Below, in pieces: positions 1 through 8,387 of a DNA stretch of 64,000 bases. The notes beneath the pieces are model-generated. The model made no database searches. It saw nothing but the letters and a program-made list of their open reading frames with translations, and was not told where the DNA came from. The first letter of the stretch is position 1. The number at the start of each line of letters is the position of its first letter. The stretch is taken from contig JBFLXY010000011.1 of assembly GCA_040757055.1 (NCBI GenBank), forward strand, positions 26,275 through 90,274, in the 5' to 3' direction. Origin of the DNA: JAJZRJ01 sp040757055 (GTDB lineage Bacteria > Desulfobacterota > Desulfobulbia > Desulfobulbales > Desulfurivibrionaceae). A program made the translations under genes and the position numbers.

Positions 1-1197
1 GGAAATGAGGCAGGTGTTGGGTTCCTCGCAGGGGAACATCCGCGCCATCCACAGCTTGTGGGCGCCGACATCGCAGATCACCAGAGCTTCCGGGGGCAAT
101 GCCTCCCGCAGGTCGTGGATGAGGCGCTGGGGCTTGACCGGAAAGCCGGGATCGGCGGCGTGGGCCGCCATGGCCGCGAGCAGCGCCTCGCGCAGGGGCC
201 GCATGAACTCGCCGGGATGCGGCGCGGCCATGGCCGCGAGGCGGTCGAGACTCACGGCGATGTCGCCCACCAGCGCGGCGGATACGGGATAGTGGCTGTC
301 GGTTTCCGGCGGGGTGGAGTCGATGTCGATGATGACCCGGTCGGCGCCGGGATGCCAGAGGTGGGGGTGGTATTCCACCAGGTCGTAGCCGACGCAGAGG
401 ATGCAGTCTGCCTGGCCGAAGCCGCAGCCGACGTAGTCCCTGGCCTGGAGGCCGGCGCTGCCCAGGGCCAGCGGGTGGCTGAAGGGGATCACCCCCTTGG
501 CCATGAAGGTGTTGGCCACCGGGATGTTGCACTGCTCGGCGAAACGGCGCAGGGCCTGGCAGGCGTGGTCGCGGATGGCGCCGTTGCCGGCCAGGATCAT
601 GGGGCGGCGGGACCGGCGGATGAGGGCCGCCGCCTTTTCCAGCTGACCGGTCTGGGGCTCGGGCAGCACCGGGTTGTGGGCCGGGAGCGGCTCGCCGGCC
701 GCCGGCAGCTGGGCAATGTCCTCCGGCAGTTCGATGAAGCAGGCCCCCATCTTTTCGGTCTGAGCGATGCGGAAGGCCTTGCGGATCACCTCGGCGATGA
801 CGGCCGGGCTGACGATGCGGGTGCTGTACCTGGTGACCGGGGCAAAGAGGCTGGCCAGGTCGAGCACCTGGTGCGATTCCTTGTGCAGCCGGGTGGTGGC
901 GGCCTGGCCGGCAATGGCGATGAGCGGCGCATGGTCGAGGTTGGCGTCGGCCACTCCGGTCACCAGATTGGTGGCGCCGGGGCCCAGGGTGGCGAGGCAG
1001 ACGCCGGGCCGGCCGGTGAGGCGGCCGTAGACGTCGGCCATGAAGGCGGCGCCCTGTTCGTGGCGGCAGGTGACGAAGGTGATGGGGGTGCCGTGCAGGG
1101 CCTCGACGAGGTGGAGGTTCTCCTCCCCCGGCAGGCCGAAGACGTATTCCACCCCTTCGTTGCACAGGCAGCGGATGAAAAGTTCGGCACCGTTCAT
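1..1197 (-). CDS. Acetolactate synthase-like thiamine-diphosphate enzyme (partial, C-terminus off window)
   Basis: The first 399 codons of a leftward gene read MNGAELFIRCLCNEGVEYVF and continue with no stop to base 1. It carries the usual ThDP-enzyme N-terminal features: a GLPGEEN loop near residue 21 with the glutamate that activates the cofactor, a RHEQGAAFMADVYGR segment and LATLGPGATNLVTG. The middle domain follows, and the start of the C-terminal PP domain (VICDVGAHKLWMARMF) is reached at the edge. By family knowledge such enzymes condense two pyruvates to acetolactate in branched-chain amino acid or acetoin metabolism. No small regulatory subunit is visible on this side. Related ThDP carboligases or decarboxylases cannot be excluded. 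The next gene on the same strand ends 31 bp upstream. Confidence 0.85.
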   Translation of the reverse strand, partial: MNGAELFIRCLCNEGVEYVFGLPGEENLHLVEALHGTPITFVTCRHEQGAAFMADVYGRLTGRPGVCLATLGPGATNLVTGVADANLDHAPLIAIAGQAATTRLHKESHQVLDLASLFAPVTRYSTRIVSPAVIAEVIRKAFRIAQTEKMGACFIELPEDIAQLPAAGEPLPAHNPVLPEPQTGQLEKAAALIRRSRRPMILAGNGAIRDHACQALRRFAEQCNIPVANTFMAKGVIPFSHPLALGSAGLQARDYVGCGFGQADCILCVGYDLVEYHPHLWHPGADRVIIDIDSTPPETDSHYPVSAALVGDIAVSLDRLAAMAAPHPGEFMRPLREALLAAMAAHAADPGFPVKPQRLIHDLREALPPEALVICDVGAHKLWMARMFPCEEPNTCLIS

Positions 1198-1228
1198 GGC
1201 ATGCCTTTGCAGGCTGGCGGCGCTCCGC

Positions 1229-2380
1229 TCACCGGGCCCCGCCGCCGGCCGCTTCGTCCTGGTCCAGGGCGGCCGGCAGCCAGAAGGTGAAGGAGGAGCC
1301 GCTGCCCACCTCGGAGGTCACGGTGATCTCGCCGTTGTGGTTCTGGGCAATGGTCTGGCAGAGGCTCAACCCCAGGCCGACGCCGGGCAGCGCCGCCTGC
1401 GGCGAGCCGGTGGGCGCCTGGGCTCCCTTCGTGGTGTAGAAGGGGTCGAAGATCCGGGTCAGGTATTTTTTGGGAATGCCGCAGCCGTTGTCGCTCACCC
1501 GGACAAAGACGCGCTCCCCTTCCGCACCGGTTTCGATCCGCACCGCGCGCTCCGGCTTGCCGAGGGTGGCGTGGGCGGCGTTGGTGATGAAGTTGGCCAC
1601 CAGCTGCTTGACGAGGCCGACGTTCACCTCCACCGGCGGGGTCGGCCGCAAGAGGCGCGCAAACCGCACCCCGTCGTCGGTCAGGGGCTTCTCGCAGAGG
1701 GCCAGCACCTCCTCGATCAGATGGGTGAGGTCGGTGCGGGCAAAGCCCCACATCTGGCTCTGGTCGCTGAAGGCGGAGAGCTCCTTGACGATCTGGGAGG
1801 CGCGTCTGGCGAAGAGCTGGATGTGGTTGAGGTGATCCCGGAGATCCGGCGCCAGTTCCGGGCTGGCCAGCGCCATCTGGGTGTAGCCCATGATGCCGAC
1901 GTTGATGTTGTTGAACTGGTGGGCAATGCCGGTGACGAGATGGCCGAGGGCCGCGAGGCGTTCGGCCCGGGCCAGCTGTTCTTCGGCATGGTGCCTGGCC
2001 ATGCGCGCCTCGTAGAGTTCGGTGGCGTTGTGCACCGCCACCACGAGTTCGCGGCTGTCCTGCCAGGGCTTGGCGATGTAGCGCCAGACCGCGTCTTCCG
2101 AAACCGCCTGCATGATGCAGTCGAGGTCCATGTAGGCGGTGAAGATCATGCCGACAAAATGGGGGTCGATCTGGCGCGCTTTCTGGAGCAGGGCGAGTCC
2201 GTCCATTCCTTCCATGCGCAGGTCGCTGACGATGACGTGGGGGTGCTCGCTCTGCACCAGGGCCAGCGCCGTCTCGCCGTCGGCGGCCGTCAGCAGCCGG
2301 TAAGGCTCCCTGGCGAAGGCCACCTCGATGGTCTTCAGAATCACCGGGTTGTCATCGACAAAGAGGATGGGATGGTCCAT
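1229..2380 (-). CDS. Hybrid response-regulator/histidine kinase (REC-HisKA-HATPase)
   Basis: 383 residues. A REC domain comes first (residues 1-120: MDHPILFVDDNPVIL, phospho-acceptor Asp in VIVSDLRMEGMDG, conserved Lys in YIAKPW). A short coiled linker and a HisKA domain follow, with the phosphorylatable His in GHLVTGIAHQFNN. An HATPase domain ends the protein (N-box NFITNAAHA, G1 VSDNGCGIP, G2 GVGLGLSL). With REC at the N-terminus and no membrane segment, it is probably a cytosolic kinase receiving phosphate from, or sensing, an upstream partner. The frame stays open far upstream, but the start at MDHPIL is chosen because REC begins there and the upstream frame reads as low-complexity shadow. 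It precedes the acetolactate synthase-like gene by 31 bp, so co-transcription is possible. Confidence 0.85.
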   Translation of the reverse strand: MDHPILFVDDNPVILKTIEVAFAREPYRLLTAADGETALALVQSEHPHVIVSDLRMEGMDGLALLQKARQIDPHFVGMIFTAYMDLDCIMQAVSEDAVWRYIAKPWQDSRELVVAVHNATELYEARMARHHAEEQLARAERLAALGHLVTGIAHQFNNINVGIMGYTQMALASPELAPDLRDHLNHIQLFARRASQIVKELSAFSDQSQMWGFARTDLTHLIEEVLALCEKPLTDDGVRFARLLRPTPPVEVNVGLVKQLVANFITNAAHATLGKPERAVRIETGAEGERVFVRVSDNGCGIPKKYLTRIFDPFYTTKGAQAPTGSPQAALPGVGLGLSLCQTIAQNHNGEITVTSEVGSGSSFTFWLPAALDQDEAAGGGAR

Positions 2381-2425
2381 GGCGGCCGGGCATAAGGGGT
2401 TGGGAGAGAGGCGCTTCCTGATACT

Positions 2426-2455
2426 GGGATACCGCGGGAGGTTCTTTTTTGTCAA
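2426..2455 (-). promoter_or_regulatory. Possible sigma70-type promoter for the REC-histidine kinase
   Basis: On the minus strand a perfect -35 TTGACA (2450-2455) is followed after 18 bp by TATCCC (2426-2431). The -10 is poor (3 of 6). It sits about 46 bp upstream of the kinase start, in the 240-bp divergent gap. Visual consensus match only. Confidence 0.35.
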
Positions 2456-2517
2456 GCGACTTCGCGCTGCCTTGTCCTGCCGGGGAAAGGGAAATGCGCC
2501 CTGTGCTTTCTTCTGGC

Positions 2518-2546
2518 TTGACTTGGGTTTTTGGCGGGGGTATCCA
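2518..2546 (+). promoter_or_regulatory. Possible promoter for the GGDEF gene
   Basis: TTGACT (2518-2523), 17 bp, TATCCA (2541-2546), about 75 bp upstream of the GGDEF start. The -35 matches 5 of 6 and the -10 matches 3 of 6. Nothing else was recognised in this divergent gap. Confidence 0.35.
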
Positions 2547-2620
2547 GTAATAACGCCGCCATATCGGGAAAAGGCTGTTGTGTGCCGTGGAAAAGTCAGG
2601 CAGCAGAAGGGAGGAACCGC

Positions 2621-3676
2621 ATGTTGCTGAACGATGGCGCGTCTGCCATGGAAATCGGGGAGTATTGCGGCAGGATTCTCCATGAAGACTGCAGTGATGC
2701 GCTTAAAAAGCAGGTGACAGCCTGGATCGGCGCTTTCCGGGCGATGGAGCGGACCGGGGTCCCGCTCATGGTCTACATCGCGGCCTGGCGTGAAGGCGAG
2801 AACGCGATCTGGTACGAGTATGCAGGCCCCCGGCTCTGCGACATGCTTGGCTGCCGGAGCGGCGAACTGGCGGAGGTTTTGCGCCAGTCGGTGATCGACC
2901 GCCGGGAATACCGCTATGCCGACCCCGGCGCCGAGGTGCTGGAAGAGGTCGTCACCCGCCAGGAACTGGAAGCCTTTCGCCAGGGGCTGCGCGAGGCCGT
3001 GCGTCGTCAGGGCGGGGTGGAGGCCGTGTACAAGGTGGTGGCCGGGGGCGGCAGAACCCTGTGGCTCAAGGACCGGGCCGAGACCAGGGCCTTTGCCGGC
3101 GACGGCATTTTCGTCTCGCTGGGCACCCTCACCGAGGTGACCAAGGAGATGGAGCAGAAAGACCTGCTCCAGAAAATCGGCTACTTCGACGAACTGACCC
3201 GGCTGCCCAGGCGCAGCATCATGCAGACCCTGCTGGAGATGAGCTTCGGCCAGATGAAGAAGCAGCTCATCCACAATTTTTCCTTCCTGATGCTGGCCCT
3301 CGACGACTTTGCCGGCATCCGGGCGCGCTGCGGCGAGGCGGAGGCCGACCGGCTGCTGGCTCAGGTGGCGGAAGTGCTCGCCGCCAGCAAGCGGCGCGAG
3401 GACGAGGTGGGGCGCTTCGGGGGCGAGGAGTTCTATGCCCTCTCCCATGGCGGCATGGAGAGCGGCCGCGAACTTGCGGAACGGCTCCGGCGGCGGGTTG
3501 AGCAGACCGCCTTCGCCGCCGGGGACGGCGCGCCCCTGACCCTCACCCTGTCGGTGGGGGTGGTCGAGGCGACGGAGCTGGCGAAGCCGGCCATCGATCC
3601 TCTGGTCATGCGGGCGGACCGGCGGCTGCGGGAGGCGCGCCAGCAGGGCGGCAACCGGGTGGTGGGCGGCGGCTGA
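2621..3676 (+). CDS. PAS-like/GGDEF diguanylate cyclase
   Basis: 351 residues. A GGDEF domain fills the C-terminal half: DELTRLPRR at its start, active-site GGEEF at residues 267-271, and an intact product-inhibition I-site RxxD (RRED) just upstream. It should therefore make c-di-GMP from two GTP and be feedback-inhibited. The N-terminal 160 residues look PAS-like (VYKVVAGGGRTLWLKDRAE, then VSLGTLTEVTKEMEQ), suggesting a soluble sensor. The start at 2621 has a GGGAGG ribosome-binding site 8 bp upstream; an open frame extends further up but lacks one. It converges with the next gene, with only 6 bp between the stops. Confidence 0.88.
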   Translation: MLLNDGASAMEIGEYCGRILHEDCSDALKKQVTAWIGAFRAMERTGVPLMVYIAAWREGENAIWYEYAGPRLCDMLGCRSGELAEVLRQSVIDRREYRYADPGAEVLEEVVTRQELEAFRQGLREAVRRQGGVEAVYKVVAGGGRTLWLKDRAETRAFAGDGIFVSLGTLTEVTKEMEQKDLLQKIGYFDELTRLPRRSIMQTLLEMSFGQMKKQLIHNFSFLMLALDDFAGIRARCGEAEADRLLAQVAEVLAASKRREDEVGRFGGEEFYALSHGGMESGRELAERLRRRVEQTAFAAGDGAPLTLTLSVGVVEATELAKPAIDPLVMRADRRLREARQQGGNRVVGGG

Positions 3677-3682
3677 GCCGTC

Positions 3683-5782
3683 TCAGCTTTCCATGATGGC
3701 CCAGAGGGTCTGGATCAGGGCCAGAATGGGGGCGACGAGCAGGGTGATGAACTGGATCGCCTGCTTCTGGAACCATGGGTCCCGCAACAGGCCGGCCAGC
3801 CCCGAGGAGGGGTCGCCGAGCAGGATGATGAGGCCGGGCAGCAGGATGAGGCCGCCGGCGATGAGGGCGAGTTCGGTGAGGAGGAGCTTGCGGCCGAAGA
3901 GCTTCAGGCTGTCCAGCAGGGTGGCGACCCAGGTCATCCGGGCGGTCAGCTGCTGGAGCTTCTCGAAGTGCAGGTCGCTCTGGTCCAGTTTTTCGATGAT
4001 CTCCCGGTACAGCGTGCCGTGCATCTTTTTTTCGGCGCTTGCCTGGGCCTCCACCAGGGTGGCCTTGATCGCCGTGAGAACGGTCAGGAATTCCCGGAAG
4101 AACGCCTGATAGGCGTAGGAGTTCCAGAAGTAGCGATACCCCTCCCACCGCTGCATGGTCTTTTCGTTCCGCTGCTTCAAGGCGTCGAGCTTCGCCTCCT
4201 GCACCCGGTAGCAGGCCCGCAGGAGCAGGCGCGCCTTGTCCGCCACGTCGATCAGGTCGTAATAGCTCCGCTGCTCGTACTGCTGCTCCACCATGGCGAA
4301 GTCGCCGAGCAGGTGCTTCATCTCCGGCTCCTCCTCGGTGAGCCAGCCCTGGAGTTCCTGCATCATGGCGCGGGCCTTGGCGAAGTGCTCTTCCGCCTCC
4401 TGCTGCTGGGTCTCCAGCCGGGAGGCGAGCATCTCCTCCAGCGGCCCCTCGATGGGAATGAGGTCCGGGTCCATCAGGGCCTGGACGAAAAGTTCCTTCT
4501 GGCCGACGATCAGGGAGCGGAGCTGGCCCAGGGCCCGGTCGCCCAAGCCGTTTCTGACCGAGAACTGAACCTGGGCGTAGAGAGCCTCCTGGCACTCGCG
4601 ATCGATGGAAAAGACGTTGTCCAGGGCGTGTTCCGCCTTCCAGTTGTTGTCCAGCAGGGCGTAGTAGCGGGAAAGCAGCAGCGAGATGTAGATGCGGTCC
4701 TTGTCGGTGGCGGTCATCCGCAGGGCGCTTTCGAGATAGTGGCCCATGTCGTGCTCGCGTCCGAGCTCCAGGGAGACGAAGGCGCGTCCGACGGTGGCGT
4801 GGAACTGTTTGCCTTTGGGCCGCCGGGATTCGTCGACCAGCAGATCCTCGGCCTGGGCGTACTGGCCGACCCGCAGGCAGTCGAGGCCGAGATAGAGGCT
4901 GTGGCTGTCGACGCTGATCGTTTCGGGGCGGCCGAGATCCTGCCAGCGGGAGTGGGCGGAAAAGGCGATATGCCACAGGAAGCGGGGCTGATAGATCTTG
5001 CAGAGATCGAAGAAGGCGACGTAGGCCTGGAGCACGGGATCGCGGCGCAGCTGGCTGGTGGCCACTCCGGGGGAGAGGATGGTCTGCAGCCGGTCCTGGT
5101 GGGTGATCGCCTCGTGGAAGAGTTCGTTGAGGCGCGGCAGCGGATGGTAGCCCACCAGCGGCAGCCCTTGGGCCTGCATGGTCAGCAGCTTGCTGGGGCA
5201 GCTGGCCGGGGCGTGGCTGGTCATGCCGCAGTAGAAGCAGTGCTTCTGGTCGGCGGTGCGGGTCAGGCGGCGGCTGGGAAAGATCGGCTCGCGAAGGCTC
5301 AGGGCGCGGCCGGGGAACTTGACCGGGAAGAGACCCAGTTCCTCGTCGCCGATGTGGTGGGCGGGAAGATTGCCGCCCTCGGCCAGGGTGGTCCATTGTT
5401 CGCGCAGCGGCCTGGTGAGGTAGAGGGCCTCGTGGTGCAGCAGGGCCCAGACCTTGGAAGCCGGATCCCGCAGCGGCTGGGGCAGGTTGTCCGCCCTGCC
5501 GCAATGGAGAATGATCTGGATCGGCGCCGGGCCCAGGGAATTGTCCCAATGGTATTCCTGTTTGCTCTGATCGAGGCGGTCGAAGAGGGAGCTGATCGCG
5601 CCGGCAAGCTGGTGGTGCTGGAAGATGAGCAGTTCGTCGGTGCCTTCGAGTTCGGCCGCGGCATCCTGCTGGAGGGCGGTGCGGAGGGTGTAGAAGAAAC
5701 CGAGCCAGCGGTCACCGATGAGCTGCTGCCCGGCCGGCGTATCGGAGTGGACGGTGACGAGAATGGAATCGGAATCGGCCAT
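3683..5782 (-). CDS. Membrane-anchored TPR-like protein with a CCHC zinc knuckle
   Basis: 699 residues, no family recognised end to end. Residues 182-195 read CFYCGMTSHAPASC, an exact CX2CX4HX4C zinc knuckle of the kind known from retroviral nucleocapsid and eukaryotic RNA-binding proteins. A long helical region with TPR-like spacing follows (YLGLDCLRVGQYAQAEDLL, AFVSLELGREHDMGHYLESAL). Next come a coiled-coil-rich stretch rich in Glu, Gln and Lys and two C-terminal hydrophobic segments (LALIAGGLILLPGLIILLG and FITLLVAPILALIQTLWAIM). There is no signal peptide, so the bulk is probably cytoplasmic and tail-anchored. It starts 22 bp after the REC-TPR gene and is the third gene of that operon. 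Function unknown; nucleic-acid binding is only a possibility suggested by the knuckle. Confidence 0.75.
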   Translation of the reverse strand: MADSDSILVTVHSDTPAGQQLIGDRWLGFFYTLRTALQQDAAAELEGTDELLIFQHHQLAGAISSLFDRLDQSKQEYHWDNSLGPAPIQIILHCGRADNLPQPLRDPASKVWALLHHEALYLTRPLREQWTTLAEGGNLPAHHIGDEELGLFPVKFPGRALSLREPIFPSRRLTRTADQKHCFYCGMTSHAPASCPSKLLTMQAQGLPLVGYHPLPRLNELFHEAITHQDRLQTILSPGVATSQLRRDPVLQAYVAFFDLCKIYQPRFLWHIAFSAHSRWQDLGRPETISVDSHSLYLGLDCLRVGQYAQAEDLLVDESRRPKGKQFHATVGRAFVSLELGREHDMGHYLESALRMTATDKDRIYISLLLSRYYALLDNNWKAEHALDNVFSIDRECQEALYAQVQFSVRNGLGDRALGQLRSLIVGQKELFVQALMDPDLIPIEGPLEEMLASRLETQQQEAEEHFAKARAMMQELQGWLTEEEPEMKHLLGDFAMVEQQYEQRSYYDLIDVADKARLLLRACYRVQEAKLDALKQRNEKTMQRWEGYRYFWNSYAYQAFFREFLTVLTAIKATLVEAQASAEKKMHGTLYREIIEKLDQSDLHFEKLQQLTARMTWVATLLDSLKLFGRKLLLTELALIAGGLILLPGLIILLGDPSSGLAGLLRDPWFQKQAIQFITLLVAPILALIQTLWAIMES

Positions 5783-5804
5783 GGTCTCGGTTTCTCACGG
5801 TCGG

Positions 5805-6968
5805 TCAGATGCAGTTGCGCGCAATCTCCCGGGCCTCCTCATGCTTCGGATCGAGGCGGAGCAGCTTGCTGGCCCACCAGTCGGCCCGGGCCTTCATGCG
5901 CATGCCGAAATAGGTCTTGGCCAGGGTGAGCATCACATCGATGTCTTCAGGGAATTTTTCGGCAACCTTTTCGAGAATCTTGAGCGCCTCGTTCCTGTCC
6001 CCCGCCGCCAGCAGGGTCAGGCCGATCTTTTTGCTCAGGTAGAAGCGCTCGGGATCGTCCTTGAGCACCTCCTGGTAGGTCTTCACCGCCAGGTCGAAGA
6101 GGCTGTGCTGGGCGCAGGCATCGGCCACTTCCTCCCGCAGGTCGATGTCGTTGGCCTTGCTCTTGATCACCATCTTGAAAATCTTCTCCGCCTCCGCCGC
6201 CCGGTTTTTCTTGAGCAGCAGCCTGGCGAAGTTCAATGCCCGGTCGGAGTGGCGGGGGCTGATCTCCATGGCCCGGGAGAAGAACTGCATGGCCTTTTCC
6301 ACCTGATCGAGGCGGAAATAGATCTGGCCCAGGGCATGGTAGGAGGAGACGTCGAGCCGGTTGAGTTCAATCGCCTTTTCAAAGCAGAGCTGCCCCTTCT
6401 TGAGATCCCCCTTTTTGAGCAGCAGGCGGCCCAATTCCCGGTAAGGCCGGGAGGAGCGGCTGTTGATCGCGGTGGCCTTGGTCGCCTCGGCGATGGCGCC
6501 GCCCAGGTTGCCCTGCTCGTCGAGGTCCCGGGCCGCGAGCAGATGGCGGGTCATCTGGTCGGGGTTGTTCTGGTGATCGAGCAGTTCGTTGATTTTCTGC
6601 TCCAGCGTCGCGGTGACAAAGGGCTTGGTCATGTACGCATCGACATCGTGTTCCGCTGCCTCGGCGACGATGTCCATGTTGGCCTCGGCGGTGATCATCA
6701 GGAAAGGGATGTCGCGGGTTTTCCTGGTGGCCCGCACCACGTTGAGCAGTTCGGTGCCGGACATGTGCGGCATGTAGTAATCGGAGATGATGAAGTCGAA
6801 GACTATCTCTTTCTCCTGCAGGAGTTTCCAGGCGTCGCGGCCGTTGGCGGCCTCGTAGTATTCGCGGCCGTAGTTCAGGAGCTTCAGCATCGCCTTGATG
6901 GAACGGCGCATGTTGTCAACGTCGTCCACAATGAGAAAGGTCATATCCTTGGGCAGTTTGGCCGGCAT
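5805..6968 (-). CDS. Response regulator with TPR output domain (REC-TPR)
   Basis: 387 residues. An N-terminal REC domain (about residues 8-130) shows the acidic pocket LIVDDVDNM, the phospho-acceptor Asp in FIISDYYMPHMSG, the switch Thr in LMITAEA and the Lys in YMTKPF. At least six TPR-like repeats follow (AYxxLG...G/A...A...F pattern: ALGQIYFRLDQVEKAMQFF). It has no DNA-binding or catalytic output, so it likely acts by protein-protein interaction. The start is backed by GAGGAG 5 bp upstream. It lies 22 bp after the GAF kinase and 22 bp before the zinc-knuckle gene, so kinase, regulator and knuckle protein look like one pathway. Confidence 0.87.
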   Translation of the reverse strand: MPAKLPKDMTFLIVDDVDNMRRSIKAMLKLLNYGREYYEAANGRDAWKLLQEKEIVFDFIISDYYMPHMSGTELLNVVRATRKTRDIPFLMITAEANMDIVAEAAEHDVDAYMTKPFVTATLEQKINELLDHQNNPDQMTRHLLAARDLDEQGNLGGAIAEATKATAINSRSSRPYRELGRLLLKKGDLKKGQLCFEKAIELNRLDVSSYHALGQIYFRLDQVEKAMQFFSRAMEISPRHSDRALNFARLLLKKNRAAEAEKIFKMVIKSKANDIDLREEVADACAQHSLFDLAVKTYQEVLKDDPERFYLSKKIGLTLLAAGDRNEALKILEKVAEKFPEDIDVMLTLAKTYFGMRMKARADWWASKLLRLDPKHEEAREIARNCI

Positions 6969-6990
6969 GGCGCTCCTCGTTGCGTCGTGG

Positions 6991-8262
6991 TTACAGCGGC
7001 AGGGTGAAGAAGAAACGGCTGCCCCCGGCGGGGGGCGTCTCGACGCCGATTCTGCCGCGGTGGAGTTCCACCGCCAGACGGCAGAAATAAAGGCCGAGGC
7101 CGGTGCCGACCAGGGCATCCTGCCTGTCCGAGATGCGGGCGTACTTCTCGAAAACGGCGGTGCGTTTTTCCGGAGGGATGCCGGTCCCCTGGTCCTGGAC
7201 AAAAAATTCCAGCTTCCTGCCGCCGGGAAGGACCTGGCAGCCGAAGGTGATGGCGGTGCCGGGCGGGCTGTATCCCAGGGCGTTGGTCAGGAGGTTCTGC
7301 ATGACCCGCAGGATCAGGATGCGGTCGAGTTCCACCCGGGGCAGCTCTTCGTCCGGGATGGCCAGGGTGATGCCGATGTTCTTGATCCGCGCCAGTCCCC
7401 GCATGCTGCTCAGGGATTCCTCCAGGATCACCTTGGGGTCCACGGTTTCGCGGATGAGGGAAAGCTTGCCGTCTTCGATCTTGTCGATGGTGCCGAGGTT
7501 GGCCACCATGCGCACCGCCCGGTTGCAGCCGATCTGCGCCGCCTCCAGAAATTCCCGCTGTTCGGCGCCGATGGAGTAGGAGAGGATGTCCAGGTTGGCC
7601 ACCACCTCGGAGAGCGGCCCCTTGAGGTCGTGGATCAGCAGTTTCGACAGCTCGGCCCGCATCGCCTGCTGGCGCTGGAGTTCCTGGTTGCGCTGGCGCA
7701 GGGTGTCGCGCTGCTTCTTGAGCTCCTCCTGCAGGGACTGCTGCACCAGGAGCGAGAGGACGAGGCCGGTGAAATCGAGCAGCCGGGTGATGTCCTCCTT
7801 GAGGAGATTTTCCTCGCCGGCCTTGTCGGTGACGTTGATGATGCCGAGCAGCTTGTCGTTGCGGAGGATGGGCACCGAAAGCAGGGCATTCTTCTTGTAG
7901 TGCTGCCGGCACTGGCTCCGGAAGCGTTTGTCCCTGGCAATGTCCGGGATGAAGAGCGGTTCGCGGTGGCGGGCCACCCAGGCGGCGACCGAGCCGTTGT
8001 CCAGCCGCTGGGTGTGGCCGATCAGTTCGGTGCGGGTGGCGGCGCGGACCACCAGTTCCTTCTTCTTCCCCGCCACCACCATGATGGAGCCCTGCTCCAC
8101 CCCGAGGTAATCGAGGATGCAGTTGAGGATGCGGGCGAGGCGCTGGTCGTAGTCGAGATGCGGGGTGCCGAGGATGGCGGCGATGCGGCCGAAGCTGTCC
8201 AGCAGGCGGTTGGCCAGGGCAAGGTCATGCACTTTTTCCGATGCGGCGCTCTTTTTGGGCAT
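6991..8262 (-). CDS. GAF-domain sensor histidine kinase
   Basis: 423 residues, no membrane segment. A GAF domain (about residues 25-170: RILNCILDYLGVEQGSIMVV to LLSVPILRNDKLLGIINVTDK) leads into a coiled coil. A HisKA domain follows with its His in LSKLLIHDLKGPLSEV, then an HATPase domain (NLLTNALGYSPPG, VQDQGTGIP, GTGLGLYF). It is probably a cytosolic kinase for the REC-TPR protein encoded directly downstream. The start at MPKKSAASEKV is chosen because a GGGGA Shine-Dalgarno lies 6-10 bp upstream; an in-frame ATG 18 codons earlier lies close to the predicted promoter. Confidence 0.88.
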   Translation of the reverse strand: MPKKSAASEKVHDLALANRLLDSFGRIAAILGTPHLDYDQRLARILNCILDYLGVEQGSIMVVAGKKKELVVRAATRTELIGHTQRLDNGSVAAWVARHREPLFIPDIARDKRFRSQCRQHYKKNALLSVPILRNDKLLGIINVTDKAGEENLLKEDITRLLDFTGLVLSLLVQQSLQEELKKQRDTLRQRNQELQRQQAMRAELSKLLIHDLKGPLSEVVANLDILSYSIGAEQREFLEAAQIGCNRAVRMVANLGTIDKIEDGKLSLIRETVDPKVILEESLSSMRGLARIKNIGITLAIPDEELPRVELDRILILRVMQNLLTNALGYSPPGTAITFGCQVLPGGRKLEFFVQDQGTGIPPEKRTAVFEKYARISDRQDALVGTGLGLYFCRLAVELHRGRIGVETPPAGGSRFFFTLPL

Positions 8263-8315
8263 TGCGTGTCCCCGGGGTGGGAGTGGCGTGCGGGCAACGA
8301 ACTGCAATCTGATCA

Positions 8316-8344
8316 ATCATAGCGGAAAAAAAAGCGGCTGACAA
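8316..8344 (-). promoter_or_regulatory. Strong sigma70-type promoter for the GAF kinase/REC-TPR/zinc-knuckle operon
   Basis: On the minus strand TTGTCA (8339-8344) is followed after exactly 17 bp by TATGAT (8316-8321); each hexamer matches 5 of 6. The predicted transcription start is about 8309, some 47 nt before the kinase start codon at 8262. This is one of the best promoter matches in the window. Confidence 0.6.
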
Positions 8345-8387
8345 ATGGTGAAGAGGGTCTGTGGCGGAGGCACGTGGCAGGCGCCGG

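Noticed and set aside
2381..3448. A 356-residue N-terminal extension of the REC-histidine kinase
   Set aside because: The extension runs antisense to the GGDEF gene, has no recognisable domain, and the REC domain begins right at MDHPILFVDD.
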